DNA of 64,000 nt from Vespa crabro (lineage: Eukaryota; Arthropoda; Insecta; Hymenoptera; Vespidae). This document shows positions 1 to 12,128 of the stretch, piece after piece. Both the position numbers and the translations under genes were made by a program. Every line of letters starts with the position of its first letter. The first letter of the stretch is position 1. The notes below the pieces were generated by a model, which saw only the letters and a list, made by a program, of their open reading frames with translations, was not told where the DNA came from and did not search any database. The DNA lies in the NCBI RefSeq assembly GCF_910589235.1, contig NC_060966.1:372001-436000 (forward strand). The letters run 5' to 3'.

Positions 1-330
1 TTTTTCGCTCATATACGCGTATCGTCGAAAAACGAAAACTTGAAATCTCGTTCAATTTCAATGATTTTATATTCTATCGATGCAGAATAAAGAATATAAC
101 GTTTTTACTATGTTTAAATACGCGTTTTCATATGATAATTGTCGAAAAACGTAATCGACATACGCGAATTTCGGTATATGCGAAGATAAAATCGTGAAAT
201 CTTTAATAATACTTGTGCCACAGTTAGAAAAATGTTACCAATCGATTCAGAACATTGCATTTCATAAGATCAAACATCTATTTTATATTGGAATCAAAGT
301 TTTTAACATTCTTTCATATCGTATATACGA
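1..330 (+). repeat. Leftmost unit, 330-bp variant lacking 11 bp
   Basis: TTTTTCGCTC occurs at 1 and next at 331, giving a 330-bp step against 341 everywhere else. The missing 11 bp lie at the 100/101 junction, where a single AGAATATAAC runs straight into GTTTTTAC. The rest of the unit matches the consensus. It is the only multi-base indel in the window, and its neighbour to the right is atypical at the same place. Confidence 0.95.
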
Positions 331-595
331 TTTTTCGCTCATATACGCGTATCGTCGAAAAACGAAAACTTGAAATCTCGTTCAATTTCAATGATTTTAT
401 ATTCTATCGATGCAGAATAAAGAATATAACAAGAAATTAAAGTTTTTACTATGTTTAAATACGCGTTTTCATATGATAATTGTCGAAAAACGTAATCGAC
501 ATACGCGAATTTCGGTATATGCGAAGATAAAATCGTGAAATCTTTAATAATACTTGTGCCACAGTTAGAAAAATGTTACCAATCGATTCAGAACA
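255..595 (+). repeat. Atypical unit with clustered changes at the 11-bp repeat
   Basis: Here the second AGAATATAAC copy (431-442) reads AAGAAATTAAAG instead of AAGAATATAACG. That is three substitutions within six bases (436, 437, 441). No other unit has this form. Together with the 330-bp unit before it, it makes the left 500 bp the least typical part of the array at this site. Confidence 0.9.
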
Positions 596-658
596 TTGCA
601 TTTCATAAGATCAAACATCTATTTTATATTGGAATCAAAGTTTTTAACATTCTTTCAT

Positions 659-672
659 ATCGTATATACGAT
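659..672. repeat. 14-bp perfect palindrome in each monomer
   Basis: ATCGTATATACGAT equals its own reverse complement. It is present in nearly every unit. Changes seen inside it: GTATAAACG (units at 6052, 8098, 37423, 42197, 51404), GTATATATG (46289), ATCATATA (2301), a G to T near 17379, and a change of the last base in the units carrying CGAATTTTCG (26171, 26512, 30944, 31285, 32308). Short dyads of this kind can extrude as cruciforms or bind dimeric proteins; any function here is inference. Confidence 0.9.
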
Positions 673-683
673 TTTTCGCTCAT

Positions 684-693
684 ATACGCGTAT
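684..693. repeat. 10-bp CpG palindrome (ATACGCGTAT) beside the 14-bp one
   Basis: A second perfect palindrome, beginning 12 bp after the first ends and containing an MluI-type ACGCGT core. It lies directly before GTCGAAAAACG, so two dyads and the recurrent 11-mer sit within about 50 bp. Variants that break it include CACATACG (units 2983, 13213, 23784, 28557), CAAATACG (47994, 52768), GCATATCG (24064-24264 and 28837-29037) and GCGAATCG (11167, 18669). Confidence 0.85.
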
Positions 694-694
694 C

Positions 695-833
695 GTCGAA
701 AAACGAAAACTTGAAATCTCGTTCAATTTCAATGATTTTATATTCTATCGATGCAGAATAAAGAATATAACAAGAATATAACGTTTTTACTATGTTTAAA
801 TACGCGTTTTCATATGATAATTGTCGAAAAACG
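695..833 (+). repeat. GTCGAAAAACG 11-mer pair within one monomer
   Basis: The exact 11-mer occurs at 695-705 and 823-833. Spacing is 128 bp within the unit and 213 bp to the next unit, together 341. Other short collinear matches also link the two parts: TGAAATCT at offset about 165, ATCGAT(T/G)CAGAA at offset about 176, and GTTTTTA at offset about 198. This could be a trace of an old dimeric monomer that has since gained unequal insertions, or a retained protein-binding motif. The matches are short, so the dimer reading is weak. Confidence 0.5.
762..782 (+). repeat. 11-bp-period micro-duplication inside the monomer
   Basis: AGAATATAAC occurs at 762-771 and again at 773-782, one A apart. Almost every unit has both copies. 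The leftmost unit in the window has only one and is therefore 330 bp. The 341-bp form therefore probably arose from a 330-bp form by a slippage duplication, or the leftmost unit lost one copy. Confidence 0.85.
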
Positions 834-2982
834 TAATCGACATACGCGAATTTCGGTATATGCGAAGATAAAATCGTGAAATCTTTAATAATACTTGTGC
901 CACAGTTAGAAAAATGTTACCAATCGATTCAGAACATTGCATTTCATAAGATCAAACATCTATTTTATATTGGAATCAAAGTTTTTAACATTCTTTCATA
1001 TCGTATATACGATTTTTCGCTCATATACGCGTATCGTCGATAAACGAAAACTTGAAATCTCGTTCAATTTCAATGATTTTATATTCTATCGATGCAGAAT
1101 AAAGAATATAACAAGAATATAACGTTTTTACTATGTTTAAATACGCGTTTTCATATGATAATTGTCGAAAAACGTAATCAACATACGCGAATTTCGGTAT
1201 ATGCGAAGATAAAATCGTGCAATCTTTAATAATACTTGTGCCACAGTTAGAAAAATGTTACCAATCGATTCAGAACATTGCATTTCATAAGATCAAACAT
1301 CTATTTTATATTGGAATCAAAGTTTTTAACATTCTTTCATATCGTATATACGATTTTTCGCTCATATACGCGTATCGTCGAAAAACGAAAACTTGAAATC
1401 TCGTTCAATTTCAATGATTTTATATTCTATCGATGCAGAATAAAGAATATAACAAGAATATAACGTTTTTACTATGTTTAAATACGCGTTTTCATATGAT
1501 AATTGTCGAAAAACGTAATCGACATACGCGAATTTCGGTATATGCGAAGATAAAATCGTGAAATCTTTAATAATACTTGTGCCACAGTTAGAAAAATGTT
1601 ACCAATCGATTCAGAACATTGCATTTCATAAGATCAAACATCTATTTTATATTGGAATCAAAGTTTTTAACATTCTTTCATATCGTATATACGATTTTTC
1701 GCTCATATACGCGTATCGTCGAAAAACGAAAACTTGAAATCTCGTTCAATTTCAATGATTTTATATTCTATCGATGCAGAATAAAGAATATAACAAGAAT
1801 ATAACGTTTTTACTATGTTTAAATACGCGTTTTCATATGATAATTGTCGAAAAACGTAATCGACATACGCGAATTTCGGTATATGCGAAGATAAAATCGT
1901 GAAATCTTTAATAATACTTGTGCCACAGTTAGAAAAATGTTACCAATCGATTCAGAACATTGCATTTCATAAGATCAAACATCTATTTTATATTGGAATC
2001 AAAGTTTTTAACATTCTTTCATATCGTATATACGATTTTTCGCTCATATACGCGTATCGTCGAAAAACGAAAACTTGAAATCTCGTTCAATTTCAATGAT
2101 TTTATATTCTATCGATGCAGAATAAAGAATATAACAAGAATATAACGTTTTTACTATGTTTAAATACGCGTTTTCATATGATAATTGTCGAAAAACGTAA
2201 TCGACATACGCGAATTTCGGTATATGCGAAGATAAAATCGTGAAATCTTTAATAATACTTGTGCCACAGTTAGAAAAATGTTACCAATCGATTCAGAACA
2301 TTGCATTTCATAAGATCAAACATCTATTTTATATTGGAATCAAAGTTTTTAACATTCTTTCATATCATATATACGATTTTTCGCTCATATACGCGTATCG
2401 TCGAAAAACGAAAACTTGAAATCTCGTTCAATTTCAATGATTTTATATTCTATCGATGCAGAATAAAGAATATAACAAGAATATAACGTTTTTACTATGT
2501 TTAAATACGCGTTTTCATATGATAATTGTCGAAAAACGTAATCGACATACGCGAATTTCGGTATATGCGAAGATAAAATCGTGAAATCTTTAATAATACT
2601 TGTGCCACAGTTAGAAAAATGTTACCAATCGATTCAGAACATTGCATTTCATAAGATCAAACATCTATTTTATATTGGAATCAAAGTTTTTAACATTCTT
2701 TCATATCGTATATACGATTTTTCGCTCATATACGCGTATCGTCGAAAAACGAAAACTTGAAATCTCGTTCAATTTCAATGATTTTATATTCTATCGATGC
2801 AGAATAAAGAATATAACAAGAATATAACGTTTTTACTATGTTTAAATACGCGTTTTCATATGATAATTGTCGAAAAACGTAATCGACATACGCGAATTTC
2901 GGTATATGCGAAGATAAAATCGTGAAATCTTTAATAATACTTGTGCCACAGTTAGAAAAATGTTACCAATCGATTCAGAACA

Positions 2983-4005
2983 TTGCATTTCATAAGATCA
3001 AACATCTATTTTATATTGGAATCAAAGTTTTTAACATTCTTTCATATCGTATATACGATTTTTCGCTCACATACGCGTATCGTCGAAAAACGAAAACTTG
3101 AAATCTCGTTCAATTTCAATGATTTTATATTCTATCGATGCAGAATAAAGAATATAACAAGAATATAACGTTTTTACTATGTTTAAATACGCGTTTTCAT
3201 ATGATAATTGTCGAAAAACGTAATCGACATACGCGAATTTCGGTATATGCGAAGATAAAATCGTGAAATCTTTAATAATACTTGTGCCACACTTAGAAAA
3301 ATGTTACCAATCGATTCAGAACATTGCATTTCATAAGATCAAACATCTATTTTATATTGGAATCAAAGTTTTTAACATTCTTTCATATCGTATATACGAT
3401 TTTTCGCTCATATACGCGTATCGTCGAAAAACGAAAACTTTAAATCTCGTTCAATTTCAATGATTTTATATTCTATCGATGCAGAATAAAGAATATAACA
3501 AGAATATAACGTTTTTACTATGTTTAAATACGCGTTTTCATATGATAATTGTCGAAAAACGTAATCGACATACGCGAATTTCGGTATATGCGAAGATAAA
3601 ATCGTGGAATCTTTAATAATACTTGTGCCACTGTTAGAAAAATGTTACCAATCGATTCAGAACATTGCATTTCATAAGATCAAACATCTATTTTATATTG
3701 GAATCAAAGTTTTTAACATTCTTTCATATCGTATATACGATTTTTCGCTCATATACGCGTATCTTCGAAAAACGAAAACTTGAAATCTCGTTCAATTTCA
3801 ATGATTTTATATTCTATCGATGCAGAATAAAGAATATAACAAGAATATAACGTTTTTACTATGTTTAAATACGCGTTTTCATATGATAATTGTCGAAAAA
3901 CGTAATCGACATACGCGAATTTCGGTATATGCGAAGATAAAATCGTGAAATCTTTAATAATACTTGTGCCACACTTAGAAAAATGTTACCAATCGATTCA
4001 GAACA
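2983..4005 (+). repeat. Three-unit variant block S, copy 1
   Basis: Three consecutive units carry linked changes: CTCACATACG (near 3067), then CACACTTAG (near 3290) with GAAAACTTTAAATC (near 3434), then CGTGGAATC (near 3604) and GTATCTTCG (near 3759). The same series in the same order recurs at 13213, 23784 and 28557. Confidence 0.9.
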
Positions 4006-4687
4006 TTGCATTTCATAAGATCAAACATCTATTTTATATTGGAATCAAAGTTTTTAACATTCTATCATATCGTATATACGATTTTTCGCTCATATACGCG
4101 TATCGTCGAAAAACGAAAACTTGAAATCTCGTTCAATTTCAATGATTTTATATTCTATCGATGCAGAATAAAGAATATAACAAGAATATAACGTTTTTAC
4201 TATGTTTAAATACGCGTTTTCATATGATAATTGTCGAAAAACGTAATCGACATATGCGAATTTCGGTATATGCGAAGATAAAATCGTGAAATCTTTAATA
4301 ATACTTGTGCCACAGTTAGAAAAATGTTACCAATCGATTCAGAACATTGCATTTCATAAGATGAAACATCTATTTTATATTGGAATCAAAGTTTTTAACA
4401 TTCTTTCATATCGTATATACGATTTTTCGCTCATATACGCGTATCGTCGAAAAACGAAAACTTGAAATCTCGTTCAATTTCAATGATTTTATATTCTATC
4501 GATGCAGAATAAAGAATATAACAAGAATATAACGTTTTTACTATGTTTAAATACGCGTTTTCATATGATAATTGTCGAAAAACGTAATCGACATACGCGA
4601 ATTTCGGTATATGCGAAGATAAAATCGTGAAATCTTTAATAATACTTGTGCCACAGTTAGAAAAATGTTACCAATCGATTCAGAACA

Positions 4688-6733
4688 TTGCATTTCATAA
4701 GATCAAACATCTATTTTATATTGGAATCAAAGTTTTTAACATTCTTTCATATCGTATATACGATTTTTCGCTCATATACGCGTATCGTCGAAAAACGAAA
4801 ACTTGAAATCTCGTTCAATTTCAATGATTTTATATTCTATCGATGCAGAATAAAGAATATAACAAGAATATAACGTTTTTACTATGTTTAAATACGCGTT
4901 TTCATATGATAATTGTCGAAAAACGTAATCGACAGACGCGAATTTCGGTATATGCGAAGATAAAATCGTGAAATCTTTAATAATACTTGTGCCACACTTA
5001 GAAAAATGTTACCAATCGATTCAGAACATTGCATTTCATAAGATCAAACATCTATTTTATATTGGAATCAAAGTTTTTAACATTCTTTCATATCGTATAT
5101 ACGATTTTTCGCTCATATACGCGTATCGTCAAAAAACGAAAACTTGAAATCTCGTTCAATTTCAATGATTTTATATTCTATCGATGCAGAATAAAGAATA
5201 TAACAAGAATATAACGTTTTTACTATGTTTAAATACGCGTTTTCTAATGATAATTGTCGAAAAACGTAATCGACATACGCGAATTTCGGTATATGCGAAG
5301 ATAAAATCGTGAATTCATTAATAATACTTGTGCCACAGTTAGAAAAATGTTACCAATCGATTCAGAACATTGCATTTCATAAGATCAAACTTCTATTTTA
5401 TATTGGAATCAAAGTTTTTAACATTCTTTCATATCGTATATACGATTTTTCGCTCATATACGCGTATCGTCGAAAAACGAAAACTTGAAATCTCGTTCAA
5501 TTTCAATGATTTTATATTCTATCGATGCAGAATAAAGAATATAACAAGAATATAACGTTTTTACTATGTTTAAATACGTGTTTTCATATGATAATTGTCG
5601 TAAAACGTAATCGACATACGCGAATTTCGGTATATGCGAAGATAAAATCGTGAAATCTTTAATAATACTTGTGCCACAGTTAGAAAAATGTTACCAATCG
5701 ATTCAGAACATTGCATTTCATAAGATCAAACTTCTATTTTATATTGGAATCAAAGTTTTTAACATTCTTTCATATCGTATATACGATTTTTCGCTCATAT
5801 ACGCGTATCGTCGAAAAACGAAAACTTGAAATCTCGTTCAATTTCAATGATTTTATATTCTATCGATGCAGAATAAAGAATATAACAAGAATATAACGTT
5901 TTTACTATGTTTAAATACGCGTTTTCATATGATAATTGTCGTAAAACGTAATCGACATACGCTAATTTCGGTATATGCGAAGATAAAATCGTGAAATCTT
6001 TAATAATACTTGTGCCACAGTTAGAAAAATGTTACCAATCGATTCAGAACATTGCATTTCATAAGATCAAACATCTATTTTATATTGGAATCAAAGTTTT
6101 TAACATTCTTTCATATCGTATAAACGATTTTTCGCTCATATACGCGTATCGTCGAAAAACGAAAACTTGAAATCTCGTTCAATTTCAATGATTTTATATT
6201 CTATCGATGCAGAATAAAGAATATAACAAGAATATAACGTTTTTACTATGTTTAAATACGCGTTTTCATATGATAATTGTCGAAAAACGTAATCGACATA
6301 CGCGAATTTCGGTATATGCGAAGATAAAATCGAGAAATCTTTAATAATACTTGTGCCACAGTTAGAAAAATGTTACCAATCGATTCAGAACATTGCATTT
6401 CATAAGATCAAACATCTATTTTATATTGGAATCAAAGTTTTTAACATTCTTTCATATCGTATATACGATTTTTCGCTCATATACGCGTATCGTCGAAAAA
6501 CGAAAACTTGAAATCTCGTTCAATTTCAATGATTTTATATTCTATCGATGCAGAATAAAGAATATAACAAGAATATAACGTTTTTACTATGTTTAAATAC
6601 GCGTTTTCATATGATAATTGTCGAAAAACGTAATCGACATATGCGAATTTCGGTATATGCGAAGATAAAATCGTGAAATCTTTAATAATACTTGTGCCAC
6701 AGTTAGAAAAATGTTACCAATCGATTCAGAACA
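4688..6733 (+). repeat. Six-unit tandem duplication (2,046 bp), copy 1
   Basis: Diagnostic changes in order: GACAGACGCG (near 4931), CGTCAAAAAACG (near 5128), TTTCTAATGA (near 5242), GAATTCATTAAT (near 5312), AAACTTCT twice (near 5388 and 5729), GTCGTAAAACG twice (near 5598 and 5939), GTATAAACG (near 6118), ATCGAGAAATC (near 6331). All recur 2,046 bp (6 x 341) later. Private to this copy: ACGTGTTTT near 5575 and GCTAATTTCG near 5961. Confidence 0.92.
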
Positions 6734-8779
6734 TTGCATTTCATAAGATCAAACATCTATTTTATATTGGAATCAAAGTTTTTAACATTCTTTCATATCG
6801 TATATACGATTTTTCGCTCATATACGCGTATCGTCGAAAAACGAAAACTTGAAATCTCGTTCAATTTCAATGATTTTATATTCTATCGATGCAGAATAAA
6901 GAATATAACAAGAATATAACGTTTTTACTATGTTTAAATACGCGTTTTCATATGATAATTGTCGAAAAACGTAATCGACAGACGCGAATTTCGGTATATG
7001 CGAAGATAAAATCGTGAAATCTTTAATAATACTTGTGCCACACTTAGAAAAATGTTACCAATCGATTCAGAACATTGCATTTCATAAGATCAAACATCTA
7101 TTTTATATTGGAATCAAAGTTTTTAACATTCTTTCATATCGTATATACGATTTTTCGCTCATATACGCGTATCGTCAAAAAACGAAAACTTGAAATCTCG
7201 TTCAATTTCAATGATTTTATATTCTATCGATGCAGAATAAAGAATATAACAAGAATATAACGTTTTTACTATGTTTAAATACGCGTTTTCTAATGATAAT
7301 TGTCGAAAAACGTAATCGACATACGCGAATTTCGGTATATGCGAAGATAAAATCGTGAATTCATTAATAATACTTGTGCCACAGTTAGAAAAATGTTACC
7401 AATCGATTCAGAACATTGCATTTCATAAGATCAAACTTCTATTTTATATTGGAATCAAAGTTTTTAACATTCTTTCATATCGTATATACGATTTTTCGCT
7501 CATATACGCGTATCGTCGAAGAACGAAAACTTGAAATCTCGTTCAATTTCAATGATTTTATATTCTATCGATGCAGAATAAAGAATATAACAAGAATATA
7601 ACGTTTTTACTATGTTTAAATACGCGTTTTCATATGATAATTGTCGTAAAACGTAATCGACATACGCGAATTTCGGTATATGCGAAGATAAAATCGTGAA
7701 ATCTTTAATAATACTTGTGCCACAGTTAGAAAAATGTTACCAATCGATTAAGAACATTGCATTTCATAAGATCAAACTTCTATTTTATATTGGAATCAAA
7801 GTTTTTAACATTCTTTCATATCGTATATACGATTTTTCGCTCATATACGCGTATCGTCGAAAAACGAAAACTTGAAATCTCGTTCAATTTCAATGATTTT
7901 ATATTCTATCGATGCAGAATAAAGAATATAACAAGAATATAACGTTTTTACTATGTTTAAATACGCGTTTTCATATGATAATTGTCGTAAAACGTAATCG
8001 ACATACGCGAATTTCGGTATATGCGAAGATAAAATCGTGAAATCTTTAATAATACTTGTGCCACAGTTAGAAAAATGTTACCAATCGATTCAGAACATTG
8101 CATTTCATAAGATCAAACATCTATTTTATATTGGAATCAAAGTTTTTAACATTCTTTCATATCGTATAAACGATTTTTCGCTCATATACGCGTATCGTCG
8201 AAAAACGAAAACTTGAAATCTCGTTCAATTTCAATGATTTTATATTCTATCGATGCAGAATAAAGAATATAACAAGAATATAACGTTTTTACTATGTTTA
8301 AATACGCGTTTTCATATGATAATTGTCGAAAAACGTAATCGACATACGCGAATTTCGGTATATGCGAAGATAAAATCGAGAAATCTTTAATAATACTTGT
8401 GCCACAGTTAGAAAAATGTTACCAATCGATTCAGAACATTGCATTTCATAAGATCAAACATCTATTTTATATTGGAATCAAAGTTTTTAACATTCTTTCA
8501 TATCGTATATACGATTTTTCGCTCATATACGCGTATCGTCGAAAAACGAAAACTTGAAATCTCGTTCAATTTCAATGATTTTATATTCTATCGATGCAGA
8601 ATAAAGAATATAACAAGAATATAACGTTTTTACTATGTTTAAATACGCGTTTTCATATGATAATTGTCGAAAAACGTAATCGACATACGCGAATTTCGGT
8701 AAATGCGAAGATAAAATCGTGAAATCTTTAATAATACTTGTGCCACAGTTAGAAAAATGTTACCAATCGATTCAGAAAA
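6734..8779 (+). repeat. Six-unit tandem duplication (2,046 bp), copy 2
   Basis: Repeats the ordered changes of the preceding six units at a constant +2,046 bp. Private changes are CGAAGAACG near 7518 and GATTAAGAAC near 7747. Few private differences mean a recent exchange. The first unit is preceded by GACATATGCG (near 6636), seen in copy 1 one unit out of register (near 4249), so the left junction is not a simple copy. Confidence 0.9.
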
Positions 8780-9388
8780 TTGCATTTCATAAGATCAAAA
8801 ATCTATTTTATATTGGAATCAAAGTTTTTAACATTCTTTCATATCGTATATACGATTTTTCGCTCATATACGCGTATCGTCGAAAAACGAAAACTTGAAA
8901 TCTCGTTCAATTTCAATGATTTTATATTCTATCGATGCAGAATAAAGAATATAACAAGAATATAACGTTTTTACTATGTTTAAATACGCGTTTTCATATG
9001 ATAATTGACGAAAAGCGTAATCGACATACGCGAATTTCGGTATATGCGAAGATAAAATCGTGAAATCTTTAATAATACTTGTGCCACAGTTAGAAAAATG
9101 TTACCAATCGATTCAGAACATTGCATTTCATAAGATCAAACATCTATTTTATATTGGAATCAAAGTTTTTAACATTCTTTCATATCGTATATACGATTTT
9201 TCGCTCATATACGCGTATCGTCGAAAAACGAAAACTTGAAATCTCGTTCAATTTCAAAGATTTTATATTCTATCGATGCAGAATAAAGAATATAACAAGA
9301 ATATAACGTTTTTACTATGTTTAAATACGCGTTTTCATATGATAATTGTCGAAAAACGTAATCGACATACGCGAATTTCGGTATATGC

Positions 9389-11840
9389 GACGATAAAATC
9401 GTGAAATCTTTAATAATACTTGTGCCACAGTTAGAAAAATGTTACCAATCGATTCAGAACATTGCATTTCATAAGATCAAACATCTATTTTATATTGGAA
9501 TCAAAGTTTTTAACATTCTTTCATATCGTATATACGATTTTTCGCTCATATACGCGTATCGTCGAAAAACGAAAACTTGAAATCTTGTTCAATTTCAATG
9601 ATTTTATATTCTATCGATGCAGAATAAAGAATATAACAAGAATATAACTTTTTTACTATGTTTAAATACGCGTTTTCATATGATAATTGTCGAAAAACGT
9701 AATCGACATACGCGAATTTCGTTATATGCGAAGATAAAATCGTGAAATCTTTAATAATACTTGTGCCACAGTTAGAAAAATGTTACCAATCGATTCAGAA
9801 CATTGCATTTCATAAGATCAAACATCTATTTTATATTGGAATCAAAGTTTTTAACATTCTTTCATATCGTATATACGATTTTTCGCTCATATACGCGTAT
9901 CGTCGAAAAACGAAAACTTGAAATCTCGTTCAATTTCAATGATTTTATATTCTATCGATGCAGAATAAAGAATATAACAAGAATATAACGTTTTTACTAT
10001 GTTTAAATACGCGTTTTCATATGATAATTGTCGAACAACGTAATCGACATACGCGAATTTCGGTATATGCGAAGATAAAATCGTGAAATCTTTAATAATA
10101 CTTGTGCCACAGTTAGAATAATGTTACCAATCGATTCAGAACATTGCATTTCATAAGATCAAACATCTATTTTATATTGGAATCAAAGTTTTTAACATTC
10201 TTTCATATCGTATATACGATTTTTCGCTCATATACGCGTATCGTCGAAAAACGAAAACTTGAAATCTCGTTCAATTTCAATGATTTTATATTCTATCGAT
10301 GCAGAATAAATAATATAACAAGAATATAACGTTTTTACTATGTTTAAATACGCGTTTTCATATGATAATTGTCGAAAAACGTAATCGACATACGCGAATT
10401 TCGGTATATGCGACGATGAAATCGTGAAATCTTTAATAATACTTGTGCCACAGTTAGAAAAATGTTACCAATCGATTCAGAACATTGCATTTCATAAGAT
10501 CAAACGTCTATTTTATATTGGAATCAAAGTTTTTAACATTCTTTCATATCGTATATACGATTTTTCGCTCATATACGCGTATCGTCGAAAAACGAAAACT
10601 TGAAATCTTGTTCAATTTCAATGATTTTATATTCTATCGATGCAGAATAAAGAATATAACAAGAATATAACGTTTTTACTATGTTTAAATACGCGTTTTC
10701 ATATGATAATTGTCGAAAAACGTAATCGAAATACGCGAATTTCGGTATATGCGAAGATAAAATCGTGAAATCTTTAATAATACTTGTGCCACAGTTAGAA
10801 AAATGTTACCAATCGATTCAGAACATTGCATTTCATAAGATCAAACATCTATTTTATATTGGAATCAAAGTTTTTAACATTCTTTCATATCGTATATACG
10901 ATTATTCGCTCATATACGCGTATCGTCGAAAAACGAAAACTTGAAATCTCGTTCAATTTCAATGATTTTATATTCTATCGATGCAGAATAAAGAATATAA
11001 CAAGAATATAACGTTTTTACTATGTTTAAATACGCGTTTTAATATGATAATTTTCGAAAAACGTAATCGACATACGCGAATTTCGGTATATGCGAAGATA
11101 AAATCGTGAAATCTTTAATAATACTTGTGCCACAGTTAGAAAAATGTTACCAATCGATTCAGAACATTGCATTTCATAAGATCAAACATCTATTTTATAT
11201 TGGAATCAAAGTTTTTAACATTCTTTCATATCGTATATACGATTTTTCGCTCATATACGCGAATCGTCGAAAAACGAAAACTTGAAATCTCGTTCAATTT
11301 CAATGATTTTATATTCTATCGATGCAGAATAAAGAATATAACAAGAATATAACGTTTTTACTATGTTTAAATACGCGTTTTCATATGATAATTGTCGAAA
11401 AACGTAATCGACATACGCGAATTTCGGTATATGCGAAGATAAAATCGTGAAATCTTTAATAATACTTGTGCCACAGTTAGAAAAATGTTACCAATCGATT
11501 CAGAACATTGCATTTCATAAGATCAAACATCTATTTTATATTGGAATCAAAGTTTTTAACATTCTTTCATATCGTATATACGATTTTTCGCTCATATACG
11601 CGTATCGTCGAAAAACGAAAACTTGAAATCTAGTTCAATTTCAATGATTTTATATTCTATCGATGCAGAATAAAGAATATAACAAGAATATAACGTTTTT
11701 ACTATGTTTAAATACGCGTTTTCATATGATAATTGTCGAAAAACGTAATCGACATACGCGAATTTCGGTATATGCGACGATAAAATCGTGAAATCTTTAA
11801 TAATACTTGTGCCACAGTTAGAGAAATGTTACCAATTGAT
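9389..11840 (+). repeat. Segment repeated 31 units downstream, copy 1
   Basis: Ordered changes: GCGACGATAA (9389), AATCTTGTTC, ATAACTTTTTTAC, TTCGTTATATGCG (near 9718), GTCGAACAACG (near 10029), TTAGAATAATG (near 10115), AATCTTGTTC again, GAAATACGCG (near 10729), GATTATTCGC (near 10902), TTTTAATATG with ATTTTCGAAA (near 11037-11055), ATCTAGTTC (near 11629), GACGATAA (near 11777), CCAATTGATTC (near 11832). Every one recurs at +10,571 bp, which is 31 x 341. Private: RINN-type AATAAATAAT near 10306, AAACGTCT near 10503, GCGAATCG near 11260, GAGAAATG near 11821. Confidence 0.92.
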
Positions 11841-12128
11841 TCAGAACATTGCATTTCATAAGATCAAACATCTATTTTATATTGGAATCAAAGTTTTTAA
11901 CATTCTTTCATATCGTATATACGATTTTTCGCTCATATACGCGTATCGTCGAAAAACGAAAACTTGAAATCTCGTTCAATTTCAATGATTTTATATTCTA
12001 TCGATGCAGAATAAAGAATATAACAAGAATATAACGTTTTTACTATGTTTAAATACGCGTTTTCATATGATAATTGTCGAAAAACGTAATCGACATACGC
12101 GAATTTCGGTATATGCGAAGATAAAATC

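Larger units (their letters stand above)
596..936 (+). repeat. Representative consensus monomer
   Basis: A full unit that appears to match the consensus, used as the reference for internal landmarks. In order: TTGCATTTCATA phase mark (596), a 14-bp palindrome (659-672), a 10-bp palindrome (684-693), GTCGAAAAACG (695-705), ATCGAT (728-733), AATAAA (757-762), an 11-bp-period micro-duplication (762-782), ACGCGT and CATATG in the 800-815 region, a second GTCGAAAAACG (823-833), a CpG-rich stretch (844-865), and a second ATCGAT near 923. CATATG occurs once per unit. The phase chosen for the monomer boundary is arbitrary, because no array edge is visible. Confidence 0.95.
596..2982 (+). repeat. Run of seven near-consensus monomers
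   Basis: Units at 596, 937, 1278, 1619, 1960, 2301 and 2642 show only isolated changes: GTCGATAAACG near 1038, ATCAACAT near 1178, CGTGCAATC near 1218 and ATCATATATACG near 2365. None of the linked variant blocks found further right is present. Confidence 0.85.

Noticed and set aside
852..866. CENP-B-box-like site: TTCGGTATATGCGAA fits TTCG-N4-A-N2-CGGG at 7 of 9 fixed positions
   Set aside because: The final GG is AA. A rough estimate gives nearly one such 7-of-9 match per 341 bp on both strands by chance, so it is not evidence.
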